A stretch of 64,000 nucleotides of DNA from Hyphomicrobiales bacterium (GTDB taxonomy: Bacteria > Pseudomonadota > Alphaproteobacteria > Rhizobiales > Beijerinckiaceae): assembly GCA_930633525.1 (NCBI GenBank), contig CAKNFP010000001.1, positions 1,528,001 through 1,592,000 of the forward strand. Reading direction: 5' to 3'. The notes beneath the pieces are model-generated. The model was not told the origin of the DNA. It saw only the letters and a program-made list of their open reading frames with translations, and did no database searches. Below are positions 35,537-43,103 of this stretch, piece after piece. A program made the translations under genes and the position numbers. The stretch's first letter is position 1. Each line of letters begins with the position of its first letter.

Positions 35537-35992
35537 ATGACCATTCACGCTGTTCATCCACGCCCAGAGGAAGCCAAGGACATGCCCTACGCGCCGGCCG
35601 TCGAGGTCTCCGGCATGGGCAATCTCCTGTTCATCGCCGGGGCCACGGCCTCGCCGCTCTATCACAGGCATCCACATGTCGCGGAGGAGCATGTGCTTCC
35701 CCATGACATGCGGGAGCAGACACGCCTGGCCCTGGCCAATATCAAGATGGTCCTGGACGCGAGAGGCCTGACCTGGCGCAACGTGGTCAAGCTGACGAAA
35801 TACGTCACGGACATGCGCGACATGGACGACATGTATGCCGTGCTGACCGAGCATTTCGGTGACTGGCGCCCGGCCGGAACCCTCGTCGCGGTCAACAACC
35901 TGAGCGCGCCGGGTGCACGGGTCGAACTCGACATGATCGCGGCGATTCCGCCCGATCACCCATCCCCGCGATCACCGGGCGGCGGCGCATGA
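35537..35992 (+). CDS. RidA-family protein
   Basis: 151 residues. ATG codons at 35534 and 35537 follow GGGAGG; the second has better spacing. RidA features: VEVSGMGNLLFIAGATA near the start, TRLALANIKMVLDARGLTWR in the middle and the terminal PGARVELDMIAAI. The Arg that binds the carboxylate in imine deaminases appears in GARVELD. Members in catabolic clusters hydrolyse reactive enamines or imines, or ring-opened aminoacrylates, so the substrate of this pathway may contain nitrogen. Its stop overlaps the start of the ABC ATPase gene. Confidence 0.9.
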   Translation: MTIHAVHPRPEEAKDMPYAPAVEVSGMGNLLFIAGATASPLYHRHPHVAEEHVLPHDMREQTRLALANIKMVLDARGLTWRNVVKLTKYVTDMRDMDDMYAVLTEHFGDWRPAGTLVAVNNLSAPGARVELDMIAAIPPDHPSPRSPGGGA

Positions 35993-37524
35993 TGCTCGCG
36001 ATGAATTCCGCTGGGGAGAATGACGCCATTCTCGCCGCTGAGGCCATCAGCAAGGATTACCCGGGCGTGCGGGCGCTCAGCAATCTCAACATGGTCATCC
36101 GGCGAGGGGAGGTGCATGCCCTCGTCGGTGAGAATGGTGCGGGGAAATCGACCTTGATCCGCATTCTCTCGGGGGACTCAAGGCCCTCGGCTGGCCGTGT
36201 GTTGCTCGGCGGCAAACCGATCATCCTCGACACGCCGGGGGCTGCCCGCCGGAGCGGCATTGTCACCATCTTCCAGGAACTCATGATCGTCCCCGGAATG
36301 ACGGTCGCCGAGAACATCGTGCTCGGCAACGAACCGGCTTCCGGCGCCGGCGGGCACTTCGTCAGCCGTCGGCAGGCGGAAGCGATCGCTGCCGACATGC
36401 TCAAGGCCCTTGATTGCGAGGACGAGATCGATCCGCGGGCGCGGGCGTCGTCCTTGTCCACGGGCCACAAGCAGATCGTGGAGATCGCGCGAGCGCTGGC
36501 CCTGAAAGCCCCCATCATTATCCTCGACGAGCCGACCGCCTCGCTCTCCGACAAGGAAGCGGATGCCCTGCTTCGCATCCTGCGTCGCCTGCGCGCGGAG
36601 GGCACGACGATCCTTTACGTATCGCATCGGCTGGCGGAGGTCATGGGGCTCGCCGATCGCATCACGGTGCTGCGCGGCGGCCGTCATATCGAGACACTCG
36701 AAACCTCGCGACTGCGCGGAACCGGGGAACTCATCGAGCTCATGGTCGGGCGACCGCTGACCGAGCTGTTTCCGCCGCGCAATCGCCAGATCGACGATGT
36801 CCGTCTATCTGTCTCCGCGCTGACGCGCAAGGATGTCTTCGAGAACATCAGTTTCGACGTGCGCGCCGGAGAGGTTCTCGGCTTCGCGGGCCTTGTAGGT
36901 GCCGGCCGTACGGAAATCATGCGCAGCATTTTCGGCGCGGATCCACTGGATAGCGGCGAGATCCGCAAGGATGGACATCGTTTGGCCATCCGGACGCCAG
37001 CCGACGCTATCCGCAATGGCATCGCCTACATTCCTGAGGATCGGAAAGATCAGGGCCTCGTTACCGGACTCTCGGGCTACGAGAACCTGCTGATGGCTTC
37101 TCTTGCCGACCATTGCCGCGGCGGATTGATCTCATGGCGGCGTGCGCGCCAGGCGGCGACCAGCATGGCGCAAAAGCTGCAGTTCCGTGGGCAGCTTTCA
37201 AGAGCGGCTCGCACGAATTCCGGCGGCAATCAGCAGAAGATCGTCATCGGCAAATGGATGCTCGCGGAGGCAGACGTCTATATCTTCGATGAACCAACGC
37301 GGGGCATCGATGTCGGCGCCAAGGCGGAAATTTATAAGCTGATACAGGATCTCGCCGCGCGCGGAGCCGCTGTCATCGTCGTCTCATCGGAGAACGCGGA
37401 GCTGCTCCATCTCTGCCATCGCATAGTCGTTGTCTCGGCAGGCACGATTCGGGACGAAATTCCGGAAGAGCAGTTTGACGAACACCGTATCCTTGAGGCT
37501 GCTTTCAAAGGGCACGACAGGTGA
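35989..37524 (+). CDS. Sugar-type ABC transporter ATPase, two domains (RbsA-like)
   Basis: 511 residues with two tandem nucleotide-binding domains, as in RbsA/XylG. The first has Walker A GENGAGKST (about 47-55), the variant signature LSTGHKQIVEIARAL and Walker B IIILDEPTASL. The second has the degenerate Walker A GLVGAGRTE normal for the family, the signature NSGGNQQKIVIGKW and IFDEPTRGID. It powers import with the permease and binding protein downstream. It starts inside the RidA gene (ATGATG at 35989), so the enzymes and importer are one transcription unit. Confidence 0.95.
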   Translation: MMLAMNSAGENDAILAAEAISKDYPGVRALSNLNMVIRRGEVHALVGENGAGKSTLIRILSGDSRPSAGRVLLGGKPIILDTPGAARRSGIVTIFQELMIVPGMTVAENIVLGNEPASGAGGHFVSRRQAEAIAADMLKALDCEDEIDPRARASSLSTGHKQIVEIARALALKAPIIILDEPTASLSDKEADALLRILRRLRAEGTTILYVSHRLAEVMGLADRITVLRGGRHIETLETSRLRGTGELIELMVGRPLTELFPPRNRQIDDVRLSVSALTRKDVFENISFDVRAGEVLGFAGLVGAGRTEIMRSIFGADPLDSGEIRKDGHRLAIRTPADAIRNGIAYIPEDRKDQGLVTGLSGYENLLMASLADHCRGGLISWRRARQAATSMAQKLQFRGQLSRAARTNSGGNQQKIVIGKWMLAEADVYIFDEPTRGIDVGAKAEIYKLIQDLAARGAAVIVVSSENAELLHLCHRIVVVSAGTIRDEIPEEQFDEHRILEAAFKGHDR

Positions 37525-37574
37525 ACGCTGGTTTCGGCGCAGGCGCGCTGCAATAAAGAATCGGGGAACATTCC

Positions 37575-38576
37575 ATGCAGTCTTACGGTGAAAGACTTCA
37601 AGTCTTTGGCAGGGAGGAATGGAAAGCTGGTTTGGGACGTATCGCGCGTGAACGCGCCATGGAAATCGCGTTGCCGGTGGCGACACTAGGTCTCGTCATC
37701 GTGTTTTCGTTGTTGTCCGATGTCTTCCTGACCGGCTCGAACTTCCGAAACATCGGCATTGCCGCAGCCGCGCTCGCCGCTGTCGCATTCGGCCAGACAT
37801 TTGTCATTCTGACCGCCGGCCTCGATCTGTCCGTCGGCTCCACCGTAGCTCTGGTCAGCGTGGTGCTGGCCTTTGTCATGCGGGAGTACGGAATCGCGCC
37901 GGGCATTGCAGCGGCACTGCTTTGCGGCGCCCTGGTCGGCATCGTGAACGGATTGATCATCACGCGATTTCGCATATCGGCCTTCATCACCACCCTTGCC
38001 ATGCTGTCGGTGACCGCCGGGCTCGCGCTCAATCTCGCGGGTGGTGTTCCCATACTGGGGCTTCCTCCCGCGTTTGGCCGGATTGCCTATCAATACTGGC
38101 TTGGCCTGCCCATTCCGGTCATTCTTGCCGCCGTGACACTGATCATTGCCGAACTCACGCTGCGCTATACCAGGCTGGGCCGGCATATCTGCGCCGTTGG
38201 CGGGAATGAGGAGGCGGCAAGACTGTCCGGGATCCATGTTGAGCGGGTCAGAGTGATAGCCTATGCCATCTGCGGATTGACCGCCGCGATAGGCGCGATC
38301 ATTCTGACCGCCCGTGTCTCTTCGGGGCAGCCGACCCTGGGGGCGACGCTGCCACTTGAGTCCATTGCCGCGGTTGTACTCGGAGGCGTCTCACTTGCCG
38401 GTGGACGTGGCTCGATCGTGAACGTAGCCTTCGGAGTGGCTTTCATCAGCATCCTCGCGAACGGCCTCAACCTTCTCAACATCTCATCTTACACGCAGAT
38501 GATGATCATTGGGCTCTCGCTGATCGCCGCTGTCGCGCTCGACCAAGCCAATGTCCGGAGAAAGCAGGGCCACTGA
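37575..38576 (+). CDS. Sugar-type ABC permease (RbsC-like)
   Basis: 333 residues with about ten membrane segments. The BPD_transp_2 pattern is clear: GQTFVILTAGLDLSVGSTVAL near the N-terminus, FITTLAMLSVTAGLALNLAG in the middle, GGNEEAARLSGIHVERVRV as the cytoplasmic coupling segment and LGGVSLAGGRGSIVNVAFGV near the end. It forms the membrane channel of the importer. It follows the ATPase gene by 50 bp. Confidence 0.95.
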   Translation: MQSYGERLQVFGREEWKAGLGRIARERAMEIALPVATLGLVIVFSLLSDVFLTGSNFRNIGIAAAALAAVAFGQTFVILTAGLDLSVGSTVALVSVVLAFVMREYGIAPGIAAALLCGALVGIVNGLIITRFRISAFITTLAMLSVTAGLALNLAGGVPILGLPPAFGRIAYQYWLGLPIPVILAAVTLIIAELTLRYTRLGRHICAVGGNEEAARLSGIHVERVRVIAYAICGLTAAIGAIILTARVSSGQPTLGATLPLESIAAVVLGGVSLAGGRGSIVNVAFGVAFISILANGLNLLNISSYTQMMIIGLSLIAAVALDQANVRRKQGH

Positions 38577-38626
38577 AGCCGTGCCTCGCTAAGAATCACA
38601 ATCAATAACCAGAAGTGGGATCAGAC

Positions 38627-39610
38627 ATGATATCCAAAGCGATCATTAAATCGATAGCCGGATTTGCATCAATACTTGCAATTGCATCAATGGACACTTC
38701 CGCGGCTCAGGCTCAGCAGCCCAAGAAGGTCATTGGGTTGTCGAAGCCCAATTTGAAGGGCCCTTACCCCACCGCCGAACTATACGGAATTCTTGACGAG
38801 GCGAAAGCACTTGGTTTCACCGTCATTGTTCAGGATGCTGGCGGATATGCCAATATCGACAAGCAGCTCGACCAGATTTCAAATCTGGCGATCAAGAAAG
38901 TCGCGGCGATCTTGATTGATCCGAGCGATCCCGCCGCATTGAATGGTGTCGTGCAGCAGGCGCGAGACGCCGGGATCTTGCTGGTTGGCGCCGGCGTCAA
39001 TGTCGTCGCGAGCACGGTGGAGCCGGATGCTGCTGTTTCGTCGAGCCACTGCAATATCGGTCGCGAGCTGGCAAAGGGCGCGAAAGCTCTCATGCCGGCT
39101 GGCGGCAGCCTGGGGGTCCTGGCCGGGCCGCCGGGATCGTTCTGGGCGACGGAACGGCTTCGCTGCTTCAAGGAAGACATCGCCGGGACAAATATCAAGA
39201 TCGTCGCGGAGACAACGAGCGAGCAGGATGCCGCGACGTCTTTGACGCGCGCCAGCGAGATCCTGCAACGCCACCCGAAACTGGACATGTTGTACGGAGC
39301 GGATGACGTTTATGGGGTTGGTGCTGCGCGGGCAGCACAGGCCGCCGACCGTTGCGGAAAAACGCGCGTCATCTTTTCCGTGCTGGGCGAGGAAGCCGAG
39401 GAAATGATGAATGCCGGCTGCGCGGATTATGTGGTCGCACAGCAACCTGTGTTGATCGGCCGCACGGAGGTCCGCGTGATCTCGGATCTGCTGGACGGAA
39501 AGAAGCCTGAACCCAAGATCATCAATGTTCCACTGATCGGCATCACGCCCGAGAACTTGAAGACGGTGGATAAGGCCCATCTGCGGCCGCCGGCCGGATG
39601 GCGGCCGTAA
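38627..39610 (+). CDS. Periplasmic sugar-binding-type ABC protein (RbsB-like)
   Basis: 327 residues from ATG 38627, preceded by AGAAGTGGGA; a GTG at 38615 is an alternative. A signal peptide ends near residue 29 (SAAQA-QQ). The peripla_BP_4 pattern is visible in KVIGLSKPNLKGPYPTAE, QISNLAIKKVAAILIDPSDP and YGADDVYGVGAARAAQAADR. It captures the substrate for the RbsA/RbsC-like importer. The ligand cannot be read from sequence; homologues bind pentoses, hexoses, polyols or autoinducer-type compounds. Confidence 0.93.
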   Translation: MISKAIIKSIAGFASILAIASMDTSAAQAQQPKKVIGLSKPNLKGPYPTAELYGILDEAKALGFTVIVQDAGGYANIDKQLDQISNLAIKKVAAILIDPSDPAALNGVVQQARDAGILLVGAGVNVVASTVEPDAAVSSSHCNIGRELAKGAKALMPAGGSLGVLAGPPGSFWATERLRCFKEDIAGTNIKIVAETTSEQDAATSLTRASEILQRHPKLDMLYGADDVYGVGAARAAQAADRCGKTRVIFSVLGEEAEEMMNAGCADYVVAQQPVLIGRTEVRVISDLLDGKKPEPKIINVPLIGITPENLKTVDKAHLRPPAGWRP

Positions 39611-39643
39611 ACATCAGCGTTCTGATCTGATATTTGGATTGCC

Positions 39644-40372
39644 ATGAAGAATAGGTCAAAAGCGACGGTCAAGGTGCCCCAAATCCTGACGAGGAGGGGC
39701 GCAGTCGAGACAACGTCGAGATCGGGAGTAAAGCCCAGCCAGTCTGCCGTGGTTGAACCGATCAGCCCTGTCGGTGTGGAAAACCCGACAGCAATCGAAC
39801 CTACGCTGGAAGCGGCAAGAATTGGCCGGCGCTTGCAGACCATGCGCAGGGCGCAGGGGTTTACGTTGGTCGATCTCGCCGCCAAGGCGGGATGTTCCGC
39901 AAGCCTCGTTTCCCGCATCGAGAATGGCCGGCTCCTGCCGTCTCTCTCGGTGCTTCACAAGCTTGTGGCGGGCCTGGGCACAAGCATGGCATCGTTCCTG
40001 TCCGGATCGGAAACCGAGAGCTGCATGGTCGTGCGGGCGAGTGACCGCAAGGAGGTGGCTCTCGCCTACCTCGGTGCTTCTCAACAGGGGCTACGGATCG
40101 AACAGATCATTCCGCATTCACCGGATCGGATGCTGCAGGGCAATCTCATCTCGATAGCGGCGGGGCACGGCTCGGCTGGCGATTACTCCCATATAGGTGA
40201 GGAGGCAGGCTTCGTGATCGAGGGCTTTGTCGAGCTCACGATCGACAGGCAGACGCATGTGCTTGGGCGCGGTGATTCCTTCTGCTTCCGATCAGAGGCT
40301 CCGCATTCCTTTTTCAACCCCGGCCCAGACGAAGCCGTGATCCTGTGGATCAATACCCCGCCGACGTTCTGA
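39644..40372 (+). CDS. XRE-family regulator with C-terminal cupin
   Basis: 242 residues. A long N-terminal tail (about 1-55) precedes an HTH_3 domain (IGRRLQTMRRAQGFTLVDLA, AGCSASLVSRIENGRLLPSL) and a C-terminal cupin_2 sensor (AGFVIEGFVELTIDRQTHVL, PHSFFNPGPDEAVILW). Regulators of this build bind the pathway substrate in the cupin and repress catabolic genes. Position at the end of the cupin-FAH-RidA-ABC unit suggests feedback control of that unit, alongside the divergent LysR. Confidence 0.93.
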   Translation: MKNRSKATVKVPQILTRRGAVETTSRSGVKPSQSAVVEPISPVGVENPTAIEPTLEAARIGRRLQTMRRAQGFTLVDLAAKAGCSASLVSRIENGRLLPSLSVLHKLVAGLGTSMASFLSGSETESCMVVRASDRKEVALAYLGASQQGLRIEQIIPHSPDRMLQGNLISIAAGHGSAGDYSHIGEEAGFVIEGFVELTIDRQTHVLGRGDSFCFRSEAPHSFFNPGPDEAVILWINTPPTF

Positions 40373-40433
40373 GGCGTTTTGCGCCGATGGCATTCCAACG
40401 TCTCGGCGGTGGTCGTCCGCCGATCAGCTGCCT

Positions 40434-40613
40434 TCAAACCACGTGGTTCGCGACAGCCGGCTCCACCCCCATCTTGGTAACCGCGCGAGCAGCCATCGCG
40501 CGCAGCGCTTGCGTTCATGAGTGATTGCAGCGAGCCGCACGACGGGTGTAGAAGTCTATATCGATTGCGCCGGTGCGGTCACGGCGAACGGGCTCTTCAT
40601 GGGTCTCACCCAT
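40434..40613 (-). pseudogene. Possible small protein gene interrupted by TGA
   Basis: From an ATG at 40613 with a GGAGG ribosome binding site six bases upstream, a minus-strand frame reads 32 codons containing AIDIDFYTRRAARCN and stops at TGA 40515-40517. The same frame then continues for 26 codons (ALRAMAARAVTKMGVEPAVA) to a second TGA at 40434-40436. The IDIDFY-RRA pattern recalls very short proteins common in Rhizobiales, so this may be one such gene with a stop in it, or a true 32-residue protein. Evidence is thin. Confidence 0.3.
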
Positions 40614-40765
40614 CGCGGCCTCCATTGCGGGATCCCCGCAGCCTACGGCGCCTTCCGATGCGCCGCTTGGCCGGCTGCTTGCCTTGGCCTTGTGTTTCTC
40701 TTGTCCTTTACGTGTCAGACTGTCCGATGCTTCAGCGCAGCCGTGACCAATGATAGAGTGCGGCC

Positions 40766-41249
40766 ATGCGCTATCGGTTTGGATCTTTCGAGCTGATGAC
40801 GGATACCCGCGAGCTTCTCGCGGGAGGCTGGCCGATCGCTGCCGAGCCGCAGGTGTTCGATCTGCTTCTCCATCTGATTCAGGCCCGCGATCGCTTGGTC
40901 TCCCTGGCCCGGTGGCAGCCGAGAGCAGGTAGCCTCGCTTGCCGATCTCCAACGGCAGACGGCATCGCCAGAGAATGCCGCTTCGATACGTTTCGCGGTT
41001 GACCACTTCGATGTCAGCGATCTGCTGGAACATCTCAACATCCCAACGCTTTTGGCGCATTCACGGGATGACGGCATCCAACCGCTCGAGCAGGGGTACC
41101 GGCTCGCGATCCGCATCCGGCAAGCCGAATTCCTCATGCTCGAAAGTCGCAACCACGTCATCTTGCCGGAAGAAAAGGCATGGCGCGCGCTGTTCGATGG
41201 GATCGAGCGATTTGTCCTTGGGACAGTTCAGCCGCAGCGCGTAACCTGA
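40766..41249 (+). pseudogene. Internally deleted winged-helix regulator/alpha-beta hydrolase fusion
   Basis: The first about 47 codons (from ATG 40766) are the start of an OmpR/CadC-type winged helix (MRYRFGSFELMTDTRELLAG, EPQVFDLLLHLIQARDRLVS). The sequence then jumps, in another frame from about 40920, to the last quarter of an alpha/beta hydrolase: LADLQRQTASPENAASIRFA, then DLLEHLNIPTLLAHSRDDG with the acid-loop Asp, and FLMLESRNHVILPEEKAW with the catalytic His. Full-length proteins of this kind are about 500 residues, so several hundred codons have been deleted. The remnant ends at TGA 41249. Confidence 0.65.
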
Positions 41250-41598
41250 TCCTGACGGTGTGCCGACACTCGATTGATGGTGTGCATATGCAGGCGCGTC
41301 GGAGCGGATTGGCCTTGTGCATCTTGGCTCATCGCCCCGCTCTCATTCCCCAGCCCAATTCGGATTGCCTTCTCACTGGGGTGTCCTTACCCACCCGGCT
41401 TGCAACGCCGCGCGCTACGCCCCGGCGATGAGGGGACATGCTGGACACGGCTTCGGCATTGGATATCTACAGCTAACATGTTAGTTGACGATAATATCTT
41501 CATTGGTTAGGGATTGTGCAGGCTGGCGAGAGCGCATTCCGACGCATGCGTTGAAGCCGAACAAGCCGCGCGAGCGGAAACAACGGGAGGATCATCTC
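41250..41598. promoter_or_regulatory. Promoter region of the ABC/FAD-oxidoreductase operon
   Basis: 349 bp without a gene. A perfect 12-bp palindrome CTAACATGTTAG at 41473-41484 directly abuts a -35-like TTGACG (41485-41490); a weak -10-like TAGGGA lies 17 bp further on. A GGGAGG ribosome binding site is placed before ATG 41599. The rest of the segment shows nothing recognisable. Confidence 0.5.
41473..41484. promoter_or_regulatory. Palindromic operator CTAACATGTTAG
   Basis: A perfect 12-bp inverted repeat next to the -35-like element of the operon promoter. The operon ends with a GntR/FCD regulator gene, whose family binds short palindromes of this kind, so this is its probable operator. 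Confidence 0.5.
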
Positions 41599-42870
41599 AT
41601 GCGGTGGATCTTTGGAGTGGCTGCGGGTATCGGCTTTGCCGTCACGGTGGCCCAGGCTGATGCGGCGACATTGCGCGTCTTCGCGAATTCGGCACATCAG
41701 GCGGCCTTGCAGGGTAATCCCAAGGTGCCGGGCAGTAATCTCCAGGAGAAATTCGAGAAGGACACGGGCATCACCATCGACTGGGAGACCGTGCCCTGGC
41801 CGCAGATGCAACAGAATCTGCTGCGCGCGCTATCGTCCGGGAGCTCCCAGTTCGATGTCGTCATGATCGAGAGCAGCTGGCCGGCGCGCGACGTGCTGGA
41901 CAAGCTGGTGACCTTCGAGGCACCAGCGGGATCCGCGGAGGCCAAGGAGTTCGACGCCATCTTCCCGCGCATGCGCGCCGCCTATACGCTGGACGGACAA
42001 TTGAAGGGCATACCGATCCGCTCCAATCCGCAGATCGTCCACTACAACAAGGCGATCTTCGAGGCGCGGGGGATTGCCGAGCCCAAGACGTTCGCGGATC
42101 TCCTGACCGCAGCAGAGAAGGCGAGCTTCAAGCGGGATGATGGCGCGTCCGTTTATGGGCTCGCGCTCAAGCCGGATGAAGACATCATCGCCGTGGTCAA
42201 GGCCATGGGCGGCAATGTTCTGGCCGATGATTTCACGGTCGCCGTCAATTCCGCCGAGACGAAAGCGGCCATTGAGCGGCTGAAGGCGCTGTTCGACAAG
42301 GGAGCGCTTCCGCCCAATTTCTTCTCCATGGACGCCACCTCCGTTCAGACATTGATGCGCGAGGGGCTGGTCGCCATGTCGTTGTTCGGCGACAACTACT
42401 TCAACCGCTTCAATGATCCTGCGTCCTCCCGCATTGCCGGCAAGGCCGGCTTCTTCGCCATTCCCGGCACGCCGCCCCAGACTTATGCTCCGGCCAAGGT
42501 CGCGTTCTGGGCGGCCGCGCTGCCCAAGAACGGCCGGCCGGACAATCAGGAGGCCGCGAAGACCTTTATTCGCTATCTCGCCTCTGCGCCGGTGCAGCTC
42601 CAGATGGCGTTGAACGGCAATGGCCCCGTTCGCGCCGATACGCTACGGGATGAGGCCTTTCTGAAGGGCGCGCCTTACGCGTCGGCATCGACCGCCGCTC
42701 TCGACAACGCGACCCAGCCGCTGCCGATCTTCGAGGGCACGAACCAGGTGCGCGATATCTTCGTCAAGGAGGCTGTCGCCGCCATCATCGGTAAAAAGCC
42801 GGTCGATGAGGCCCTGAAGACCGCCGAAACCGAAATCAAGGCGATCGTCGACAAGCGGCGGGATCGCTGA
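41599..42870 (+). CDS. ABC transporter substrate-binding protein (family 1)
   Basis: 423 residues from ATG 41599, preceded by GGGAGG; the frame is open to 41485. A signal peptide ends near residue 22 (QADA-AT). The protein follows the SBP_bac_1 pattern: FEKDTGITIDWETVPWPQMQ, FDVVMIESSWPARD and FIRYLASAPVQLQMALNGNG near the end. It delivers a carbohydrate-like ligand to the two permeases at 45137 and 46077. No ATPase gene is in this cluster, so a shared MsmX/UgpC-type ATPase elsewhere is needed. Confidence 0.93.
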   Translation: MRWIFGVAAGIGFAVTVAQADAATLRVFANSAHQAALQGNPKVPGSNLQEKFEKDTGITIDWETVPWPQMQQNLLRALSSGSSQFDVVMIESSWPARDVLDKLVTFEAPAGSAEAKEFDAIFPRMRAAYTLDGQLKGIPIRSNPQIVHYNKAIFEARGIAEPKTFADLLTAAEKASFKRDDGASVYGLALKPDEDIIAVVKAMGGNVLADDFTVAVNSAETKAAIERLKALFDKGALPPNFFSMDATSVQTLMREGLVAMSLFGDNYFNRFNDPASSRIAGKAGFFAIPGTPPQTYAPAKVAFWAAALPKNGRPDNQEAAKTFIRYLASAPVQLQMALNGNGPVRADTLRDEAFLKGAPYASASTAALDNATQPLPIFEGTNQVRDIFVKEAVAAIIGKKPVDEALKTAETEIKAIVDKRRDR

Positions 42871-43103
42871 CGGGCTTTGCGGAGACGGATTGAACCAAGG
42901 CTTTAGATCCAATCGGCATTCACGCCGAAACTCCTCCGCGTCATCCCGGAACCGCGTGTGGCGAGTGACCGGTTTCCATAAACGCCGGTGTTCGACATGT
43001 GTCGCCGTGTTGGAAGCCGGTGCTCATTCGGAAGCCGCATCGGCTCTGGATCCGGGCCAGGCCTTGCCGCCGCCCCGGGATGACCGATGCGGGCAGAGCT
43101 TGA

